The notes: generated by a model from the letters alone, not told the origin. Numbered from the stretch's first letter, positions 1 to 8,563 are shown. The stretch is 27,448 nt of DNA from an uncultured Prevotellaceae bacterium (GCA_937902455.1 CALELI010000135.1:1-27448); one strand, 5' to 3'. Numbers and translations: made by a program.

Positions 1-2
1 GG

Positions 3-314
3 ATATTCCATTACGGACCTGTGTGGGGAACCAACAACATCGGTGAGTTCCTTGCCATCGTTCATGCCCTTGCCCTTCTCAAGCAGCAAGGCAAGTCGAT
101 GACCGTCTATTCCGACAGCAATACGGCCCAGACATGGGTACGCAACCGCCACTGTAAGACCACCCTTCCTCGCGACGAGAAGACCGAGGAACTCCACCAG
201 CTCATAACCCGTGCAGAACTCTGGCTGAGGAACAACCCCGACCATTGTCCTGTAGAGAAATGGAATACCGACGAATGGGGCGAAATCCCTGCAGACTTCG
301 GAAGGAAGAAGTGA
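3..314 (+). CDS. Ribonuclease H family protein, C-terminal part (5' end outside window)
   Basis: The reading frame is open from base 3, so the gene begins before the window and only about 103 codons are seen. The visible part matches the catalytic half of an RNase HI domain. It has YGPVWGTNNIGEFLAIVHAL with the helix glutamate of the active site, YSDSNTAQTW with a catalytic aspartate, and the closing WGEIPADFGRKK segment with the last acidic residue. Family members degrade the RNA strand of RNA/DNA hybrids in the cytoplasm. Bacteroidota proteins ending this way often carry an N-terminal viroplasmin-like hybrid-binding domain, which would lie outside the window, so its presence here is only inferred. 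A GTG at base 21 could be mistaken for a start, but conserved RNase H residues (IFHYGP) precede it. The next gene follows after 36 bases with no visible promoter. Confidence 0.82.
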   Translation: MFHYGPVWGTNNIGEFLAIVHALALLKQQGKSMTVYSDSNTAQTWVRNRHCKTTLPRDEKTEELHQLITRAELWLRNNPDHCPVEKWNTDEWGEIPADFGRKK

Positions 315-350
315 ATATATTATAGGTTAAAGGTATAGGAAAAATAGGAA

Positions 351-2180
351 ATGAAGGAATTTTTCAAGATAATGGGCACTTATTTTGCCCCGTACAAGAA
401 GTACATCACGTTTACGTTGCTGCTCAACATCTTTGCAGCCATAATGAATGTGTTCTCGTTCACAATGCTTCTGCCAATACTCCGTATCCTTTTCAATGTC
501 AATCAGGAACACTATGAGTTCATGCCGTGGCAGATGGAGCATATCGACAAAATCCTCCTCAACAACTTCTACTATTTCTCCCAGTCCATGGTGGAGCAGT
601 TCTCTCCAGCTACAGCCCTGTTGCTCTTCGGAGGTGCGCTCTCATGTCTCACACTCCTCAAGACGGCAGCCGATTTCGGAGGTGCAGCCACCCTCATGCC
701 AATCCGTACAGGTATAGTCCGCGACATCCGTGAAAAAATATATCGCAAGATTCTTGGACTTCCACTTTCCTTCTTCACAGAAGAGAAGAAAGGCGACATA
801 CTTGCCCGCGTCAGCACCGATGTCAACGAAGTCGATGCGTCCATCACCAGTTCCCTCGAGTCCATCATCAAGAACCCAATCCTCATTGTGGTCTATATCG
901 CCACCCTCATCTTCATTAGTTGGCAGCTCACCATCTTCACACTACTTATCGTGCCGCTACTGGCTCTCGGAATAGGGCGTATAGGTAAGTCACTCAAGGC
1001 CAAGTCACTCCTCCTCCAGCAGAAATGGAGCGAAGGATTCAGCCAGATAGAGGAAACCCTTGGCGGACTACGCATCATCAAGGCTTTCATAGCAGAGAAG
1101 AAGATGGCAGACAGATTCACAGCCGTCAACAACCTCCATCGCAAGATAGCCACCAGAGTGGCAGTACGCCAGTCTGCTGCCCATCCAGTCAGCGAGTTCC
1201 TGGGTACGGTGATGATAGTCATAGTCCTCTGGTACGGCGGTATGCTCATCTTCTCAGGCAACTCCTATCTCGATGCCAGTATGTTCATCTACTACCTCGT
1301 CATCCTCTATACCACCCTCCAGCCTCTCAAGGACCTCTCGAAGGCAGGCTACAACATCCAGAAAGGACTTGCATCTATGGAGAGAATCAACAAGATACTC
1401 GGTGCAGAGAACAACATCCGAGAAGTAAGCAACCCACTAACAATCAACTCTCTTAATACTGACATACAGTTCAATGGAGTGGGATTTTCATACACCCCGG
1501 GACGCGAAGTACTCCACGACATCAACATCACCATACAGAAAGGTCAGACCATAGCTCTCGTAGGACAGTCAGGGTCAGGAAAGTCTACCCTCGTCGACCT
1601 CCTCCCACGCTTCCATGATATTCAGACGGGGCAGATACTCATCGACGGTACAGACATCCGTTCACTCAGCATCCATTCCCTCCGTAGCCTTATAGGCAAT
1701 GTCAATCAGGAAGCCATCCTTTTCAACGACACCGTCTTCAACAACATAGCCTTCGGTACAGAAGGAGTCACTCAGCAGCAAGTGGAAGATGCAGCACGCA
1801 TTGCCAATGCCCACGACTTCATCATGGAAATGGAGAATGGCTATCAGACCAATGTAGGCGACAGAGGTTGCCGACTCTCAGGAGGTCAGCGTCAGCGTAT
1901 CAGCATAGCCAGAGCCATATTGAAGAACCCGCCAATCCTCATTCTTGACGAAGCCACCAGCGCCCTCGATACCGAGTCAGAACGACTCGTACAGGATGCT
2001 CTCGAACGCCTCATGCACTCACGCACCACTATTGCCATCGCTCACCGATTATCTACAATCCGCAATGCTAATCTCATATATGTCCTCCACGAGGGCAAGA
2101 TAGTAGAACAAGGTACCCACGACCAGCTCATCGCTCTCGGAGGCTACTACAAACGTCTCAACGACATGCAGCAACTATGA
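351..2180 (+). CDS. MsbA-like ABC exporter, fused permease and ATPase
   Basis: This is a half-transporter of 609 residues. An N-terminal membrane domain of about six helices (roughly residues 15-330) is followed by an ATPase domain (about 365-605). The nucleotide-binding motifs are complete: Walker A GQSGSGKST at 405-413, signature LSGGQ at 509-513, Walker B ILILDE ending at E534, and the switch histidine in IAIAHRLST (H565). Proteins of this type dimerise in the inner membrane and export lipids, lipid A precursors or drugs. The Bacteroidota copy is usually labelled MsbA or multidrug exporter, but the substrate cannot be read from sequence, so no symbol is given. The start is the ATG after an A/G-rich leader. 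Its stop codon overlaps the start of the next gene (ATGA), which suggests translational coupling although the two proteins have no evident functional link. Confidence 0.93.
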   Translation: MKEFFKIMGTYFAPYKKYITFTLLLNIFAAIMNVFSFTMLLPILRILFNVNQEHYEFMPWQMEHIDKILLNNFYYFSQSMVEQFSPATALLLFGGALSCLTLLKTAADFGGAATLMPIRTGIVRDIREKIYRKILGLPLSFFTEEKKGDILARVSTDVNEVDASITSSLESIIKNPILIVVYIATLIFISWQLTIFTLLIVPLLALGIGRIGKSLKAKSLLLQQKWSEGFSQIEETLGGLRIIKAFIAEKKMADRFTAVNNLHRKIATRVAVRQSAAHPVSEFLGTVMIVIVLWYGGMLIFSGNSYLDASMFIYYLVILYTTLQPLKDLSKAGYNIQKGLASMERINKILGAENNIREVSNPLTINSLNTDIQFNGVGFSYTPGREVLHDINITIQKGQTIALVGQSGSGKSTLVDLLPRFHDIQTGQILIDGTDIRSLSIHSLRSLIGNVNQEAILFNDTVFNNIAFGTEGVTQQQVEDAARIANAHDFIMEMENGYQTNVGDRGCRLSGGQRQRISIARAILKNPPILILDEATSALDTESERLVQDALERLMHSRTTIAIAHRLSTIRNANLIYVLHEGKIVEQGTHDQLIALGGYYKRLNDMQQL

Positions 2181-3724
2181 TATCTAAAGTCTATACAGCT
2201 ACCCTTCATGGATTACAGGCCATTCCTGTAACCATAGAAGTCAATGCCTGCAATAACCCGCAGCCAAGATTCATAATAGTCGGAATGCCAGATACAGCAG
2301 TCCGGGAAAGTCAGGAGCGCATATTGTCGTCATTGGCTGTCAATAACTTCCGGGTTCCGATGAAGCAGATTGTCATCAATCTTGCTCCGGCAGACATCAA
2401 GAAGGAAGGTTCTGGATTTGACCTCCCTATTGCAGTCGGAGTACTTGCATCGTTAGGGTTCATCACCAACACCGAAAATCTCGACAAGTATATGTTTATC
2501 GGTGAACTGGGACTCGACGGTACTATCCAGCCCGTCAAGGGTGCACTCCCGATAGCCATCAAGGCACGCGAACTAGGCTACAAGGCACTGTTTGTTCCTA
2601 AGAGCAACGCCCGTGAGGCAGCCGTGGTCGATACACTGGAAATATATGGTGTCACTCACCTTCAGGAGATAGTCAGTTTCCTTGAAGGAAAGACAATACT
2701 TGAACAGACAATCGTAGATACCCGTAGAGAGTTTCAGCAACAACAAGACCACTTCGACTACGACTTTGCTGAAGTGAAAGGTCAGGAACAAGTGAAGCGG
2801 GCATTTGAGATAGCTGCCGCTGGCGGTCACAACATCATTCTTGTAGGCAGTCCTGGATGCGGTAAGAGCATGATGGCAAAACGCCTCCCTTCCATCCTTC
2901 CTCCACTCTCGTTGTCGGAAAGTCTTGAGACCACACAGATTCACAGCATTGCAGGACAACTCTCCAGCGAGACCTCCCTCATAAGTCAGCGCCCGTTCAG
3001 GGCTCCTCATCACACCATATCCGATGTCGGCCTGGTTGGTGGCAACAACACCTTCACCCCTGGAGAGATATGCATGGCTCACAATGGAATTCTCTTCCTC
3101 GATGAACTGCCGGAATTCTCGAAGAAAGTCCTTGAGACCCTTCGCCAGCCACTCGAAGACAGGGAAATCACCATTGCCCGGGCAAAATATTCAGTCACCA
3201 TGCCATGTTCGTTCATGCTCGTGGCAAGTATGAATCCATGCCCTTGTGGCTATCATCATCACCCTACCCATTCCTGTACATGCACCCCAGCTCAGATTCA
3301 GCGCTACATAGGTAAGATAAGCGGTCCTCTGATGGATCGTATCGACCTGCAAGTCGAGGTGGAAGCCCTGCCTGTGGAAGAAATGACCAAGGCACCGAAG
3401 GGTGAGCCGAGTGCATTGATCCGCGAGAGAGTCATAAGAGCCCGTAAGATTCAGGAACAGCGTTTTGCCGGAGTGAAGGGAATCCACTGCAATGCTCAGA
3501 TGACCACATCCATGCTTCATAAGTACGCCTCCATCGATGAGACAAGCACCGAACTCCTCCGTACTGCCATGAAACGTCTTGACCTCTCAGCCCGTGCCTA
3601 CGACCGCATCCTCAAGGTTGCACGAACTATTGCCGACCTTGATGGCAGCGAGTCCATCCAGTCCACTCACATAGCCGAGGCCATTGGGTACAGAAACCTT
3701 GACAGAGAAAGCTGGATAGAGTAA
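2177..3724 (+). CDS. YifB/ComM family Mg-chelatase-like AAA+ ATPase
   Basis: The protein has 515 residues, the normal length for the YifB/ComM family. The N-terminal part (about 1-180) resembles the Lon-like ChlI fold. It is followed by an AAA+ module with Walker A GSPGCGKS at 224-231 and Walker B ILFLDE with D309/E310. A cysteine-rich stretch typical of the family (NPCPCGYHHH, then CTCTP) precedes the sensor segment GPLMDRIDL, and a C-terminal Mg-chelatase-type helical domain closes the protein. In naturally transformable bacteria ComM is a hexameric helicase that extends branch migration during integration of incoming DNA. Whether this organism is competent cannot be judged here. It overlaps the ABC gene by four bases and probably depends on the same transcript. 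Confidence 0.93.
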   Translation: MISKVYTATLHGLQAIPVTIEVNACNNPQPRFIIVGMPDTAVRESQERILSSLAVNNFRVPMKQIVINLAPADIKKEGSGFDLPIAVGVLASLGFITNTENLDKYMFIGELGLDGTIQPVKGALPIAIKARELGYKALFVPKSNAREAAVVDTLEIYGVTHLQEIVSFLEGKTILEQTIVDTRREFQQQQDHFDYDFAEVKGQEQVKRAFEIAAAGGHNIILVGSPGCGKSMMAKRLPSILPPLSLSESLETTQIHSIAGQLSSETSLISQRPFRAPHHTISDVGLVGGNNTFTPGEICMAHNGILFLDELPEFSKKVLETLRQPLEDREITIARAKYSVTMPCSFMLVASMNPCPCGYHHHPTHSCTCTPAQIQRYIGKISGPLMDRIDLQVEVEALPVEEMTKAPKGEPSALIRERVIRARKIQEQRFAGVKGIHCNAQMTTSMLHKYASIDETSTELLRTAMKRLDLSARAYDRILKVARTIADLDGSESIQSTHIAEAIGYRNLDRESWIE

Positions 3725-3785
3725 GATAAGGCTTACGGAAACTTATAACCATAGAATTACTTTCTCAAGCGAACTATTTGGGACA

Positions 3786-4718
3786 ATGAAAAACAGGAAA
3801 TTCGTAATAGGACTCATAGCACTTGTCGTAGCGAACGTCATCTGGGGACTTATGGCTCCAATCATCAAAGGGTTGCTCAATATGGAGGTAATGAGTGGTA
3901 TGACCGTGTCTGCATTGAGAATAATGGGTGGGACAATACTTTTTTGGCTCATTAACTTTCTTGCTCCTGCAAAGATGGTCAAGCGTGAAAAGGTTCAGAA
4001 AAAGGACTGGCTGATGCTTGTGTTTGGCGGAATCGTATATATAGTGGGCACAATGGCCTTAACAAACATCGGTGCCGAATACACCTATCCTGTTGATGCA
4101 GTAGTGTGCTGCAGTACGGCTCCTCTGTTTGCCCTTGCGTGCGGAGCAATTTTCTATTACCATAAGTTTCCTGCATTCACGAAAATACTTGGAGTGCTGT
4201 TAGGACTGTTCGGCGTACTGATCTTCATCTTTACCACAGAGGACAATCCTGCAATGCATGTCTCCAATCCGTTCATCGGCGATATCCTCTGTGTAATATC
4301 GCAAATCTGCAATGCCGTGTATCTGGTGTTCTTTGTTGAGATAACTTCCCGCTACACAGCTTTCACTATGATGAAATGGATGTTTACCTTTGCCTGTGTG
4401 GCAATACTTCCGTTCACTATTACCGACGTAATGGCTGTACCGTGGGCAACTCTCAGCGGTGAAGCAGTATTCGACCTTACATATATAGTAATCCTTGCAT
4501 CCTTCGTTTGTTATCTGCTGATCTCCCTTGCACAGCATTCAGTTACACCGACCCTCATCGCAATGGGCAACTACATTCAGCCACTGACTGCTGCAATAGC
4601 ATCCATTATTATCGGTATGGCAGTAATTACTGTCTACAACATCATTGCCACTGCTCTTATTTTCATTGGTGTGATACTTGTACAACGCAATACGGGAAAA
4701 CTGCAGACAAAAGTCTGA
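3786..4718 (+). CDS. DMT superfamily permease (EamA repeats)
   Basis: The protein has 310 very hydrophobic residues that read as ten transmembrane helices in two EamA-type halves (about residues 6-145 and 155-305). The first helix begins with the typical LIALVVANVIWGLMAPIIKG pattern, and the second half ends with ALIFIGVILVQR and a short charged tail. Such proteins export amino acids, metabolites or nucleotide sugars across the inner membrane. The substrate cannot be predicted from sequence. It lies 61 bases after the YifB-like gene, and no convincing promoter was found in that gap. It is followed by the promoter of the glycan cluster, so a flippase-like role in that cluster is possible but only suggested by position. 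Confidence 0.88.
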   Translation: MKNRKFVIGLIALVVANVIWGLMAPIIKGLLNMEVMSGMTVSALRIMGGTILFWLINFLAPAKMVKREKVQKKDWLMLVFGGIVYIVGTMALTNIGAEYTYPVDAVVCCSTAPLFALACGAIFYYHKFPAFTKILGVLLGLFGVLIFIFTTEDNPAMHVSNPFIGDILCVISQICNAVYLVFFVEITSRYTAFTMMKWMFTFACVAILPFTITDVMAVPWATLSGEAVFDLTYIVILASFVCYLLISLAQHSVTPTLIAMGNYIQPLTAAIASIIIGMAVITVYNIIATALIFIGVILVQRNTGKLQTKV

Positions 4719-4734
4719 GAACCAAGAGTGCCAG

Positions 4735-4763
4735 ATGAAAAATGAAGAATGAAGAATGAGAAT
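4735..4763 (+). repeat. Heptamer tract, AATGAAR type
   Basis: Four units of AATGAAA/AATGAAG/AATGAGA lie directly after the stop of the permease and before the promoter at 4777-4807. They belong to the set of 7-bp-period tracts found in most gaps of the window. Confidence 0.7.
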
Positions 4764-4776
4764 GTTTTCATTATTC

Positions 4777-4807
4777 TTTGTTATTTTCAAAAAAATGTGT
4801 AAGTTTG
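4777..4807 (+). promoter_or_regulatory. Bacteroidota-type promoter for the glycan cluster
   Basis: A -33 element TTTG at 4777-4780 is separated by exactly 19 bases from the -7 element TAAGTTTG at 4800-4807. This matches the known Bacteroidota consensus TTTG-N19/21-TAnnTTTG. Transcription would start near 4813, giving a leader of about 15 bases before the ATG at 4828. The intervening sequence is strongly A/T rich. Confidence 0.75.
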
Positions 4808-4827
4808 CAGAATAAAAATAAATTTTT

Positions 4828-5265
4828 ATGGTTATCGGTTATACGGCTGGGGTCTATGACCTTTTTCATGTGGGTCACCTTAACTTGCTGAAGAATGCAA
4901 AAGGTATGTGTGACAAGTTGATTGTCGGTGTGACTACTGACGATCTGGTGACATACAAGGGCAAGCACGCATTCATCCCGTTTGAGGACAGGATTGAAAT
5001 CGTGAGAAGTATTAAATACGTTGATGCCGCTGTGCCTCAGTATGACATGGACAAACTGACTATGTGCAAGAAACTGGGTGCAACCATCCTTTTCGTAGGC
5101 GATGACTGGTACGGCACGGACAAATGGAAGGAATACGAGAAGAACTTCAACGATGCCGGTATCAGGATTGTCTATTTTCCTTACACCAAGGGCATATCCT
5201 CCACTAAGATAAACGAGGCACTGGCAGGTCTGCAGCCAAGTGCACAGGGCACGAGTGAAAAATGA
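4828..5265 (+). CDS. Glycerol-3-phosphate cytidylyltransferase-like nucleotidyltransferase (TagD family)
   Basis: This small protein (145 residues) has the complete cytidylyltransferase fold. The N-terminal strand and nucleotide loop read YTAGVYDLFHVGH, with the HxGH motif at H14-H17. FVGDDWYG lies in the middle, and TKGISSTKI near residue 130 corresponds to the RTxGISTT motif of TagD. TagD enzymes make CDP-glycerol from CTP and glycerol-3-phosphate; close relatives use other phosphoalcohols, so the exact substrate is open. The gene is first in a cluster that also encodes a LicD-family phosphotransferase, which could use the CDP-activated product. Its stop codon lies in an AGTGAAA/AATGAAT heptamer tract. 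The start is the first ATG after the promoter and fits the family's N-terminus exactly. Confidence 0.9.
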   Translation: MVIGYTAGVYDLFHVGHLNLLKNAKGMCDKLIVGVTTDDLVTYKGKHAFIPFEDRIEIVRSIKYVDAAVPQYDMDKLTMCKKLGATILFVGDDWYGTDKWKEYEKNFNDAGIRIVYFPYTKGISSTKINEALAGLQPSAQGTSEK

Positions 5266-5289
5266 ATAGTAACAATAACAAACAAACCA

Positions 5290-6339
5290 ATGACTGACAA
5301 GAATTTTTGCATGAGTTCCTATCTGGCTTACAGATATGTGGAAAGACCAGATGTAGATTTCTATGAAGGAATGCACCATGAGAATATCCAGCCCATTCCC
5401 GAGGAGAAGAGGGTGCTGGTACATACAGCGGAAGAAATCGACCGTGACATCCAGAAGCAGTTTGACGAACTGAAGGCAAAGGGCGAGAAGCTGGGCATAA
5501 TGCTTTCCGGCGGTATGGATTCTGCCAATCTGGCAGCTTATATGCCAGGATGCGATGCCTATACTTTCCGTTTCATCGGAGGGGCAGAACGTTTCAACCA
5601 GGAACTGCAGAGGGCAGAATATTATGCCAGGAAGTGGAACATGAAACTCCACTACGTAGAAATCGACTGGAACACAGTAGAGAACTATCTCGATGCCTGT
5701 ATGGAAGCAAAGAATGCTCCTGTACATTCCATCGAGCCTCAGTTGCTTCAAGGTGCATTGCAGGCCAAGGCCGACGGAGTGGAGAGGCTTATCATCGGCG
5801 AGAGCAGCGACCTTATCTTCGGTGGCATGGACCAGTTGCTGGCCAAGGACTGGACTTTCGACGAGTTCAAGGCAAGATATACCTTCACCAAGCCAGAGGA
5901 CGTACTTGAAGAGCCTGTTGATGTGTACTATCTGTTCGAGAGATTCCGCAAGGGGGACAAGATTGACTTCCTCAGTTTCATGGACAACGTGTTCTCCATT
6001 GAATCATCCAGTTCCTACATGAACGCCTTTGGAGTAGCAGGAATGCCTTACCATGACCCTTACGCAAGACTGATGATGGCTGACCCTCTCGATCTGAACA
6101 GGGTGAGGAACGGTGAACCGAAATATCTTGTCAGGGAATTGTTCGCAATGAAATATCCCGAGATCCCTATTCCTTTCAAGGTTGCCATGCCGCGTCCGGT
6201 CGACGAGTACTTCGAGAAGTGGGAAGGTCCGAAGCGTCCTGAATTCAGGAAGAATCTCGACATGAGCAAGTTCACAGGCAATCAGAAGTGGCAAATGTAC
6301 TGCCTGGAGAAGTTCCTGGAACTGGCTGCGCCAGAGTGA
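5290..6339 (+). CDS. Asparagine synthetase-like PP-loop ATPase without glutaminase domain
   Basis: The 349-residue protein resembles the C-terminal synthetase half of AsnB. The ATP-pyrophosphatase loop LSGGMDSANLAAY is at residues 72-84 (S73-S78), and GESSDLIFGGM corresponds to the AsnB segment GEGxDExFGG. The N-terminal Ntn glutaminase domain is absent: the protein begins about 70 residues before the PP-loop and has no N-terminal catalytic cysteine (it starts MTDKNF). It should therefore activate a carboxylate or similar group with ATP, using free ammonia, another amine or a partner amidotransferase as nucleophile. This is inference. It lies 24 bases after the TagD-like gene and upstream of licD, so a role in modifying a sugar or alcohol substituent is plausible. 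Its last codons and stop (ELAAPE, TGA) lie in a dispersed element also found at the ends of two other genes. Confidence 0.82.
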   Translation: MTDKNFCMSSYLAYRYVERPDVDFYEGMHHENIQPIPEEKRVLVHTAEEIDRDIQKQFDELKAKGEKLGIMLSGGMDSANLAAYMPGCDAYTFRFIGGAERFNQELQRAEYYARKWNMKLHYVEIDWNTVENYLDACMEAKNAPVHSIEPQLLQGALQAKADGVERLIIGESSDLIFGGMDQLLAKDWTFDEFKARYTFTKPEDVLEEPVDVYYLFERFRKGDKIDFLSFMDNVFSIESSSSYMNAFGVAGMPYHDPYARLMMADPLDLNRVRNGEPKYLVRELFAMKYPEIPIPFKVAMPRPVDEYFEKWEGPKRPEFRKNLDMSKFTGNQKWQMYCLEKFLELAAPE

Positions 6340-6347
6340 ATAGTGAA
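6320..6347 (+). repeat. Gene-end element, copy 1 (hairpin plus AGTGAAW)
   Basis: The sequence ACTGGCTGCGCCAGAGTGAA can fold into a 5-bp hairpin (CTGGC / GCCAG) and contains the stop codon of the PP-loop gene. Near-identical copies are at 9582-9609 on this strand and at 12036-12063 on the other strand, each at a gene end. Confidence 0.75.
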
Positions 6348-6437
6348 GAGTGAAAAGTGAAAAAGCAAATGGCTAATGGCAAATGGCTAACGGCTAACGG
6401 CTAATGGCTAACGGCTAATGGCTAACGGCTAATGGCT
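6335..6437 (+). repeat. Heptamer tracts AGTGAAW then GGCTAAY
   Basis: The gap before licD begins with about four AGTGAAT/G/A units that include the upstream stop codon. It continues with about ten units of GGCTAAT/GGCTAAC/GGCAAAT, all with a 7-bp period, ending six bases before the ATG at 6443. No promoter was seen. Confidence 0.9.
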
Positions 6438-6442
6438 TAATT

Positions 6443-7288
6443 ATGAATAACGAAAACAGGCTTCAGAAAATATTACTTGACACCCTGAAATTCTCCGTAT
6501 CGTTTTTTGAGAAGCATGGGCTGAGGTACTATGCCTGTGGAGGAACCATGCTGGGCGCTGTCAGGCACAAGGGTTTCATTCCCTGGGATGACGACATCGA
6601 CATCTACATGCCTCGCAAGGACTATGAGAAGTTGATACAGTTGCGTGGAGAAATGAATGGCACGGGGTTCAGCCTTGTATCAGCACAGACTGACTACGGC
6701 TACTATTGTCCGTTTGCCAAGATCCAGAAGGACGACACTACAATCTGGGAATTCAAGTATTATCCCTACCTGCTTGGAGCCTATGTCGACATATTCCCGC
6801 TCGACTATTATGACATGCCCGACGGGCAGATAACCTCGTTGCAGTGGAAATATTCCGATTTGTTCGTTGACTACCAGAAGTCGCTGAAGACATATTCCTT
6901 CGCCGACTACATGAAGTTGCTGAAAGGTGGTGATATAGTCGGTTTCGTGAAGAACATTTATTTTCAGATGTCATTCAAGCCTCGTCGCAGGCAGATGTAC
7001 GACCGATGGATGAATGCCACGGACTATCTCTGCGCTGATGAGAGTAGAGAGAAATGTGTCTGTCTCACTCAGTGGCAAGGCAAGATATTTCTGAGGAAAT
7101 GGTTCGAGGACTGTATTGACATGCCGTTCGAGGATACTACCATTAAGGTTCCGCGTCAGTACGACGAATACCTCACCCTCTTGTACGGTAACTATATGCA
7201 GATGCCTCCAGAGGAAAGGCGATGCTCGGACCATAAGCATCATTATGTTGACCTCGACAGAGGTGTCAGGAAAATAGAAGAGCTATAA
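6443..7288 (+). CDS. LicD family phosphotransferase
   Basis: The 281-residue protein carries the hallmark LicD/fukutin nucleotidyltransferase-like block at residues 33-53: GGTMLGAVRHKGFIPWDDDI followed by D53, with the acidic cluster expected to bind metal and the CDP-activated donor. LicD proteins attach phosphocholine to teichoic acids or lipooligosaccharide, and eukaryotic relatives of the fold (fukutin, FKRP) transfer ribitol phosphate from CDP-ribitol. No choline kinase or choline transporter gene is in the window, but a TagD-like cytidylyltransferase is two genes upstream. A glycerol-phosphate or similar phosphoalcohol donor is therefore an attractive inference. The start is the ATG directly after the GGCTAAY tract. 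It ends one base before the acyltransferase ATG, indicating coupled translation. Confidence 0.9.
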   Translation: MNNENRLQKILLDTLKFSVSFFEKHGLRYYACGGTMLGAVRHKGFIPWDDDIDIYMPRKDYEKLIQLRGEMNGTGFSLVSAQTDYGYYCPFAKIQKDDTTIWEFKYYPYLLGAYVDIFPLDYYDMPDGQITSLQWKYSDLFVDYQKSLKTYSFADYMKLLKGGDIVGFVKNIYFQMSFKPRRRQMYDRWMNATDYLCADESREKCVCLTQWQGKIFLRKWFEDCIDMPFEDTTIKVPRQYDEYLTLLYGNYMQMPPEERRCSDHKHHYVDLDRGVRKIEEL

Positions 7289-7289
7289 T

Positions 7290-8378
7290 ATGGATTGTGC
7301 ACCAAAACCGAAATCACGTCTTGAGTGGCTCGACGCCATGAGGGGATTCACGATGATAATGGTCGTGATGTACCATGTGGGCCTGCAAGGCTTCGACGAG
7401 AGTTTCAAGCAGTCGGCCTCCATGCCTTTCCTGGTACTGTTCAGGATGCCACTCTTCTTCTTCATCAGCGGATTCCTTTCCTATAAGGCAAACGCTGACT
7501 GGAGTTTCTCAGGATTCAGGAACATGATGCTGAAGAAGATACGGATACAGATCATACCTACCGTAGTATTCTTCTTTGCCTTCGTGGCCATTACATCTCC
7601 GAGCAAATTCGGCGATCAGGTGGTGACCAACTTCCATTCTCCTACAAAGGGAGGATACTGGTTCACGCTCGTACTGCTCTATATGTTTATCGTGTACTAC
7701 ATCTTCGAGTTCTTCGAGCAGAAGATAAAACGTCGCAGTTGCATTCCCATCATCCTTCTGTGGGTGCTGGCCATGTGCCTGTATGAGACCTGCTACCTTC
7801 CGAAGGAATTCTATTGGGCCTATGGTGCGAAGAAATCATTGCAGACCGGATGGCTCTATGATTCGAGTGTGTTCCAGATGTTCCTGTTCTTCCATTTCTT
7901 CGTGTTTGGAAACATCGTACACAGATACTGGCACAAGATCGAACGGATTTACGACAGTCCGGGATTCATCCTGCTCATAATCGTGATAGCATTCTTCTCC
8001 ACTGGCGACTACCTGAGGTTCCATTGCCTGAAGGGCCCGTGGGCTAACCTTTCACAGACTTTTGCACGATATTCACTGCTCACCCTGGTGTTCCTGGTGT
8101 TCAGGTATTATCAAGACAGTTTCTCCAGGCAGCACTGGGTGGGAAGGAGCCTGCAGTTCGTGGGTACGAGGACACTCGATGTCTATCTTATTCATTTCTT
8201 CTTCATCCCACACCTTCCGGAAGTGGGACATTACTTCAACGCCCATCATGGCAATTTCGTGATGGAAGTGGCAGCATCGTTCCTTGTGGGAATAGTGGTG
8301 CTCATGTTTACTCTGGCTGTGTCGAGCACGTTAAGGATAAGTCCGTTCCTGAAGAAATACCTGTTCGGACGATATTAA
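7290..8378 (+). CDS. Acyltransferase 3 family membrane protein
   Basis: The protein has 362 residues and about ten hydrophobic helices. It begins with the family's signature RLEWLDAMRGFTMIMVVMYH, including the first-helix arginine and the catalytic-type histidine H29. FRMPLFFFISGFL follows near residues 53-65, the conserved RxPxFFxxSG pattern. Acyltransferase-3 proteins move acetyl or other acyl groups onto extracellular sugars such as O-antigen or capsule in the inner membrane. Tight coupling to licD (one-base gap) places it in the glycan cluster, probably adding O-acetyl groups to the same polymer, though the acceptor is unknown. The C-terminus ends normally and is followed by a repeat-filled gap of 200 bases. 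Confidence 0.92.
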   Translation: MDCAPKPKSRLEWLDAMRGFTMIMVVMYHVGLQGFDESFKQSASMPFLVLFRMPLFFFISGFLSYKANADWSFSGFRNMMLKKIRIQIIPTVVFFFAFVAITSPSKFGDQVVTNFHSPTKGGYWFTLVLLYMFIVYYIFEFFEQKIKRRSCIPIILLWVLAMCLYETCYLPKEFYWAYGAKKSLQTGWLYDSSVFQMFLFFHFFVFGNIVHRYWHKIERIYDSPGFILLIIVIAFFSTGDYLRFHCLKGPWANLSQTFARYSLLTLVFLVFRYYQDSFSRQHWVGRSLQFVGTRTLDVYLIHFFFIPHLPEVGHYFNAHHGNFVMEVAASFLVGIVVLMFTLAVSSTLRISPFLKKYLFGRY

Positions 8379-8387
8379 TAGTTATTA

Positions 8388-8563
8388 AAGTTTAGAGTTT
8401 AGAGTTGGTTCCTGAGCCAGTCGAAGGAAGAGTCAGTTGGAAGTTTAGAGTTTAGAGAAGGCTAAAGGCAAATGGCAAATGGCAATATAGTTTAGAGTTG
8501 ATAGAATAAAGAAAGGCCAATGGCTAACGGCTAACGGCTAATAGCTAATGGCTAACGGCCAAA
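8388..8563 (+). repeat. Composite intergenic repeat: GTTTAGA and GGCTAAY heptamers around a dispersed element
   Basis: The gap between the acyltransferase and the next glycosyltransferase is almost entirely repeats. GTTTAGA units come first, then the dispersed element with CCTGAGCCAGTCGAAGGA. More GTTTAGA follows, then GGCAAAT units, then a block shared with 10630-10654 (GTTTAGAGTTGATAGAATAA), and finally seven or so GGCTAAY units that run to 15 bases before the ATG. No promoter was recognised. Confidence 0.88.
8404..8452 (+). repeat. 49-bp exact repeat, copy 1
   Basis: These 49 bases are identical to 10591-10639. The core GGTTCCTGAGCCAGTCGAAG also occurs inverted at 22735-22757 and, with one change, inside the PgpH-like gene at 21863-21893. 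Confidence 0.9.

Noticed and set aside
3725..3785. Promoter for the DMT permease
   Set aside because: CTATTTGG near 3774 resembles a -7 element but lacks the two-base spacing of TAnnTTTG and has no TTTG at a suitable distance.
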